Of a stretch of DNA of 64,000 nt, positions 61,701 to 64,000 are shown piece by piece (the stretch's first letter is position 1; each line of letters begins with the position of its first letter). Made by a program: the position numbers and the translations under genes. The DNA lies in the NCBI GenBank assembly GCA_012523465.1, contig JAAYIK010000006.1:1-64000 (forward strand), in the 5' to 3' direction. This stretch comes from Lysobacteraceae bacterium. Its GTDB lineage: Bacteria > Pseudomonadota > Gammaproteobacteria > Nitrococcales > AK92. Below the pieces are notes generated by a model, which did not search any database, had not been told where the DNA came from, and worked only from the letters and a program-made list of their open reading frames with translations.

Positions 61701-64000
61701 GTCGCTGGCTGGCAACGTCAACGGGGCCGGCACCGCGTCCGTGGGTGCGGCGGCCGCCACCAACACCATCGCCAACACCGTGGAAGCCGGTATCACTGGC
61801 AGCACCCTTGCCGTCTCCGACGAGACCGAGGTGGAGGCGCTGCAGAAGGCCGCCATCGAGACCCTGGCCGCGGATGGCGGAGGTGCAGGCACGGCAGCGG
61901 TAGGCGGCAGCACCACCATCAACAACATCGCCAATGTCACCCGCGCCGGCATCGAGAACACCGGCCAGCGCGGCGCGGACAACGCGACCCGCATCGCTGC
62001 TCGCGACGAATCCAGCATCGACTCCCTTGCCGGCGGCGCCCGAGTCGGCGGCACCGCGGGCGTCGGCGCCGCCGCCGCGGTCAACCGCAGCGGCAACGTC
62101 ATCGATGCTTATCTGTCCGGCGGTGACGACGGCAGGACCTTCGCCGCTCGCAACGTGGTGCTCGACGCTGCATCGGAAGCGACCATCCGCACCATCGCGG
62201 TCGGCGTTGGGGCGGGCCTCAACGCCGGCATCGCCGGCTCCGTGGCCACCAGCATCATCGACACCGACGTGCGGGCCCGCATCGACAGCGGCGCCAAGGT
62301 GGAGGCTGAGAACAACGTCGGTGTGCTGGCAAGCAACCGGGACCGCATCGAGGTGGTGGCGGGCGCCGCCGGCATCGGCGGCATGAACGCTGGCATCGGC
62401 GTGTCGACGGTCGTGAACGTCATCGACAGCATCACCCGCGCCTACATCGATGCCGCGCAGGTGCTCGCCCACGCCAGGGACCTCGACGACACGCTCGCCG
62501 TCCGCGACGGCCGTCTGGTCGAGACCCCCAGCATCGGCGAGGAGCCGGATCCCGAGACCTTCGCCTGGTATCAGCTGGAGGGCAGCAGCAAGCAGGTGAG
62601 CGGCGTCGCCGTGAACGCCTTCTCCACCCAGCAGGTGGGTGCCATGTCGGTTGCCATCGGTGGCACCATGCCCAATCCCAAGGGGTCGGGCGCCGTGGGT
62701 GCCACCGCCGACGTCAACGTGCTGGCCGGCGTCACCGAGGCCTATGTTGGCAACGGTGCCAAGGTCGGCAGCGGCGCTGGCGACATCGACGTCACCGCCG
62801 GCAGCCACTCCTACGCCACGAGTTTCATTGCCGGCGCTGCCTTCAGCGGCGACGTGGCGGGCGGCGGCGCCATCGATACCGGCGTCATCAGCCGCGAAAC
62901 CCGCGCTTTTGCCCGCAACGCCGAGCTGGCCAGCGGCGGCGCCGTGCGCCTGACCGCCCGCTCCGGCCAGGGTATCCGAGCCATTGGCGCCAGTGCCGGC
63001 GGGGCCATCGTCGGCGGTGCTGGCACTGGCCTGGTGGGCGTGATCAGGGGCACCACCGAGGCATTCCTGGATGATGTGGCGGTGGAAAGCCACGACCTGG
63101 ACGTGAGCGCGGCCAGCCGCGCCGGCTTCAACCTCATGGGTGGCGCGCTGGCCGTGGGCGGTGGCGCCGTGGGCGGTTCCCTGGCGGTGGCCGTCAGCGA
63201 CCAGCGCACCAGCGCCTATCTGCGCAAGGCTGATGTGCTGGTCGACGGCGACGTCACGGTCGGCGCCGAAGCCGAGACCGACTTCTGGAACGTGGCCCTG
63301 ACTGGCGGCGCCGGCGGAATCGCCGTCAGCGCCACGGCCGGCGTCAACGTGGTCAGCAACGCCACCGAAGCCTGGGTCGAGGGTTCCACCATCGGCCGCG
63401 CCGACCAGCGGGCGGCTAATGTGAGCGTTGCCGCCAGGGATACGGTGCGCGTCTCCGCCACCGGCGGTGCTGCGGCCGTCGGCGCGGTGGCCGTTGGCGG
63501 TGCCGCCACCGTGACGGTGGTGCAGAGCCGCACCGTCGCCGAGATCCGCGATAGCGGCCTGTACGTGGGCGGGACCCTTGGTGTCAACGCCGACAGCGAC
63601 GTGGATGTGGAGCACGTGACGGCCGCTGCCGGCGGTGGGTTCCAGAGCGCCGTATCGGGCTCCGCCAGCATGATCCTGATCGGCAACGGCACCAGCGGAG
63701 AAGCAGGGGACGAGCTGGGCGACATTCTGGATCTGGCCGCTGACATGGTCGCCGGGGAGAAGGTGTCCGAGGTCGACAACGCCGACTCGCGCTATGCCGA
63801 CGACAGCAGCCGTCAGGATGTAACCGGACAGAGCCTGGCTGCGCTGGACGCCGAGCGGCGGCAGCGCCTGGGCGACGAGCAGGGCAGCCTCTCGGATGGC
63901 GAACTGCAGGACGTCAACGATCGCGGTCGCTACGACCTGGCAAGCCACTTCGGCAACGGTGCCGACGCCGACGTGACTCGCGCGGCCATCATCGGCGGCA
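55708..64000 (+). CDS. Giant filamentous adhesin (LktA-family-like), 3' end outside window
   Basis: The frame stays open from ATG 55708 to the window end, at least 2,764 codons. The N-terminal region (about 35-56) has a hydrophobic, signal-like ALLPLVLATLRAASATAGA. A TPS/hemagglutination-type domain follows (about 61-200): NGRTNTQVVQNDDVWTVTTG, LLGSGHTANLKLSGDTRNLV and FFASPAGFVVGKDGVINVG, the segment that directs two-partner secretion. The rest is Ala/Gly/Asp/Val-rich beta-helix with almost no Cys, including about ten repeats at 60535-62110 and two Lys-rich inserts (about 574-627 and 1022-1092). Leukotoxin/LktA-type adhesins look like this; the name is by resemblance. No TpsB pore gene is in the window. 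Confidence 0.88.
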   Translation, partial: MNDIKQSEVVPGSVSRLGVFAHFQQSVTPRRSAPLLRSPALLPLVLATLRAASATAGAAPNTSIVANGRTNTQVVQNDDVWTVTTGTVSGQTGFNAFSQFLLGSGHTANLKLSGDTRNLVNLVDSKVEIHGTLNSLYESGQIGGNVFFASPAGFVVGKDGVINVGSLAVTTPTQAAMDAVLENLDAAALMDGSIALEPGAVISIEGKVNALDSVTLRAPKIEVPGQILVGDQAQAAIEALALNIDGQLLAAGLIEDGGTIRLIGRDSVSVSGTLAANRVEDGEILITATKVVEIDSGIAEAEAVVDISGEVSGGNIVVRAVAKAGAEFDDAAAERGDGLTLVDAADLSVIDLLELGVDFAKGEAELGAVWAKADARVIVRDGAALDAAHDLTLEAQAERIAKTPALKTKPDKTDLYSIAAVLGAATGTTEVRVEDGARLEAGEEVTIQARSVNQVDVQATSVTANEESYAALTLAVGIADVDTNVRVDAGATLESGGQAHISARNDNAFGVEAAVMAVGDAVIGGAAALSHFSTTADAELAASLDAGQVAGDLVIDARSHTSENLVSATTATGAAPSSKLQKVKDGASKLGTLVQKAQKKGEDKADKAAGNNEPDSGQPVKLSSALALSFNDHGASARIADGAKVEVGGDLVVNAQVKSEGIRNIAESKVTTQAKKREGDGLVTGSAAIAIGIFRHDAQAIVGEGAELAAERIGVNASSELPLTVTVFDKWDTEAELLDNLAANLSVPNPARQIFTSHANATGQAEEFGFAGALSYFESENSARAWIGDGAKLASRADGGAWSSELDGDFRVDWQDAVSVQASTVSESINVAGNYQLLGLGGTGGGKEAASVGGAFNWVNYSNTAEAGIGAGAVVSADGVVVDAHSRDWFLTLSPSAGKGTSIAGNGIFALNQIDNRTHASISHDATIEARRLGLDAYQELAVWSFGGALAQGEAVSAAAAIAANDVRTDTRAFIGDNAAGPDEEPAREGSGSVSADLVRVEAITDGQVVSIAVAGAVTSSSEPKPKADGESDGGFIGKIKGLLSFKTKKASDQANAQLDGSSVVDKASQELNAQQTAQGEQPGQHQPQTKPLFGLSVSGAATATIAEQDTQAYIDGVTIRAYDSDQRTDLAVQAKNDTDLISVGGAAAFSRANKESVEYHAAVAGAVSFNLIDNDTYAGLRHMTMERAGEVAVQALTAGDSVAIGIAPALDASGQGEGGSAAASVSISWIEGSTRAEIADSTLEGEGDLEVTAYDRAQTITGGGALNAGKGKLGLGLSASLAHVAKDTVARIADSQISGFDAVGARAIAVSRLITAAGNIGATKDGTVLVGSFVFNDLANTVRAEVSGSTLEDISGNVDVLAASSSSEPALDALLGARRDRGLETSLDPGQAPELEEGEEQVIQDARFGADRGGALVIGVAGTGAGGGNAAGLSAVANVVRNQYQAVLEGTQVSTDGEVSVSARDDSQVIGVAVGVAGAKDTFAGMGSVVGNVATGSVTARVGELDADGHTTIISAAALDVSAYDGTELWAGAGSVAGSGGKAGIGASVAFNATTDIDVDGSGGRGTEAIVVNTDLELGADGGSGALKVDALADSSLRAIAVSGAGASGVALGGSLSFNLINDQVAARLSGSKVNAQQVTVSARDRDEESGSRASIWALAGNVVGSSGQAAVGASFAVNTIASSLEAEVKDSHLTVDSDTLVAAESGSEIISIAVGGAGTSGTAAGISSTVNTIAKSVHARLIDSTVTDGSGMGNLFVRAGDRWDDGGNGSTIWSLAGNVSGAGKVAAGLAAAVNTISNELVAEVEGSTVDLDGAVLVKADSGSEIKSAAVAGGGAGTAAVQGSLAVNTVANTTRATVQGGSLGGGQVRVEARERSAASDHRTTIHALAGSVSGAGTAAVGGAVAVNTIANDLIASVDAATIEGDSLQVLTATGSEIKSAAASGAGAGTAAVNGAATINTIANRSLALLANATVTADTLRVQASDVAADGGAGSLIQSLAGNVNGAGTASVGAAAATNTIANTVEAGITGSTLAVSDETEVEALQKAAIETLAADGGGAGTAAVGGSTTINNIANVTRAGIENTGQRGADNATRIAARDESSIDSLAGGARVGGTAGVGAAAAVNRSGNVIDAYLSGGDDGRTFAARNVVLDAASEATIRTIAVGVGAGLNAGIAGSVATSIIDTDVRARIDSGAKVEAENNVGVLASNRDRIEVVAGAAGIGGMNAGIGVSTVVNVIDSITRAYIDAAQVLAHARDLDDTLAVRDGRLVETPSIGEEPDPETFAWYQLEGSSKQVSGVAVNAFSTQQVGAMSVAIGGTMPNPKGSGAVGATADVNVLAGVTEAYVGNGAKVGSGAGDIDVTAGSHSYATSFIAGAAFSGDVAGGGAIDTGVISRETRAFARNAELASGGAVRLTARSGQGIRAIGASAGGAIVGGAGTGLVGVIRGTTEAFLDDVAVESHDLDVSAASRAGFNLMGGALAVGGGAVGGSLAVAVSDQRTSAYLRKADVLVDGDVTVGAEAETDFWNVALTGGAGGIAVSATAGVNVVSNATEAWVEGSTIGRADQRAANVSVAARDTVRVSATGGAAAVGAVAVGGAATVTVVQSRTVAEIRDSGLYVGGTLGVNADSDVDVEHVTAAAGGGFQSAVSGSASMILIGNGTSGEAGDELGDILDLAADMVAGEKVSEVDNADSRYADDSSRQDVTGQSLAALDAERRQRLGDEQGSLSDGELQDVNDRGRYDLASHFGNGADADVTRAAIIGG
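60535..62110 (+). repeat. Ten imperfect 56-residue beta-helix repeats in the adhesin
   Basis: The unit, about 168 bases, carries a core such as GGAVAVNTIANDLIASV. Cores start near 60550, 60730, 60890, 61076, 61240, 61410, 61573, 61745, 61900 and 62068. In most units a SxGSEIKSxA-like strand, a SGAGTAAVGGA loop and the VNTIAN turn recur; the first and last copies are diverged. Regular spacing of 155-186 bases indicates serial duplication that builds a long fibre. Confidence 0.8.

Noticed and set aside
60763..63948. 1061-codon open frame on the minus strand
   Set aside because: It is antisense to the adhesin frame, which is continuous on the plus strand with regular beta-helix repeats. GC-rich repetitive DNA with GCC/GGC codons opens the complementary frame.

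Overview
The window is a GC-rich bacterial chromosome segment, most consistent with a gammaproteobacterium. The reasons are a YheS-type ABC-F protein, two Slp-family lipoproteins, DusB, SelO, MlaC, an AcrB-type pump, QueC/E/D and a YdiJ-type dehydrogenase. A homodimer-type ATP sulfurylase with a zinc-Cys cluster, next to a giant FAD/Fe-S oxidoreductase, hints at a sulfur-oxidising (Chromatiales-like) lineage. That placement is inference. I see no tRNA, rRNA or intact insertion sequence.

Region 1 (1-7120) is accessory. An AT-rich leader-like stretch precedes a tiny, decaying CRISPR array (two clear 36-nt repeats, one 33-nt spacer). A compact operon cas2 - cas1 - divergent cas1-like - cas2 follows, with no effector gene in the window. 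Directly after it lies a lower-GC fragment of phage DNA truncated at both ends: a large virion-associated protein, a ribbon-helix-helix protein coupled to a 57-aa membrane protein on the other strand, and a frameshifted N-acetylmuramidase endolysin. The endolysin breaks off exactly where a diverged copy of the same 36-nt CRISPR repeat begins, about 7 kb from the first array. The doubled adaptation module and the phage fragment ending in a CRISPR repeat are the most unusual content here.

Region 2 (7300-26300) is mostly core: yheS, a beta-carbonic anhydrase, two slp-like lipoproteins, a CarS-like protein, a metallophosphoesterase, a PilZ protein, slyD, a long sat with an altered nucleotide/sulfate motif, a 1297-aa FAD/Fe-S oxidoreductase, an AI-2E-family permease, a HIT protein, a DUF533 protein and the queCED operon for 7-deazaguanine synthesis.

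Region 3 (26300-34200) is a coherent catabolic operon: a YdiJ-type D-2-hydroxyacid dehydrogenase, a complete TRAP transporter (dctPQM), a FadR-type GntR regulator and an amidohydrolase. It is preceded by two copies of a TTGTCCGACAA-type operator. It probably imports and oxidises a hydroxycarboxylate released from a lactone; the substrate is unknown.

Region 4 (34200-54500) mixes housekeeping and stress genes: dusB, a Na+/H+ antiporter-like protein, a tandem Usp protein, a sirtuin, a DUF1772 protein, selO, an ABM-domain protein, a small unknown gene, mlaC, a secreted jelly-roll protein with a glycosyltransferase, a lipoprotein, aspA, an ABC permease remnant, ilvE, a MATE exporter and an RND pump without a visible adaptor gene.

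Region 5 (54900-64000) holds a sapC-family gene followed by a giant secreted filamentous adhesin (LktA-family-like). It is more than 2,760 codons long, still open at the window end, and contains about ten 56-residue beta-helix repeats.
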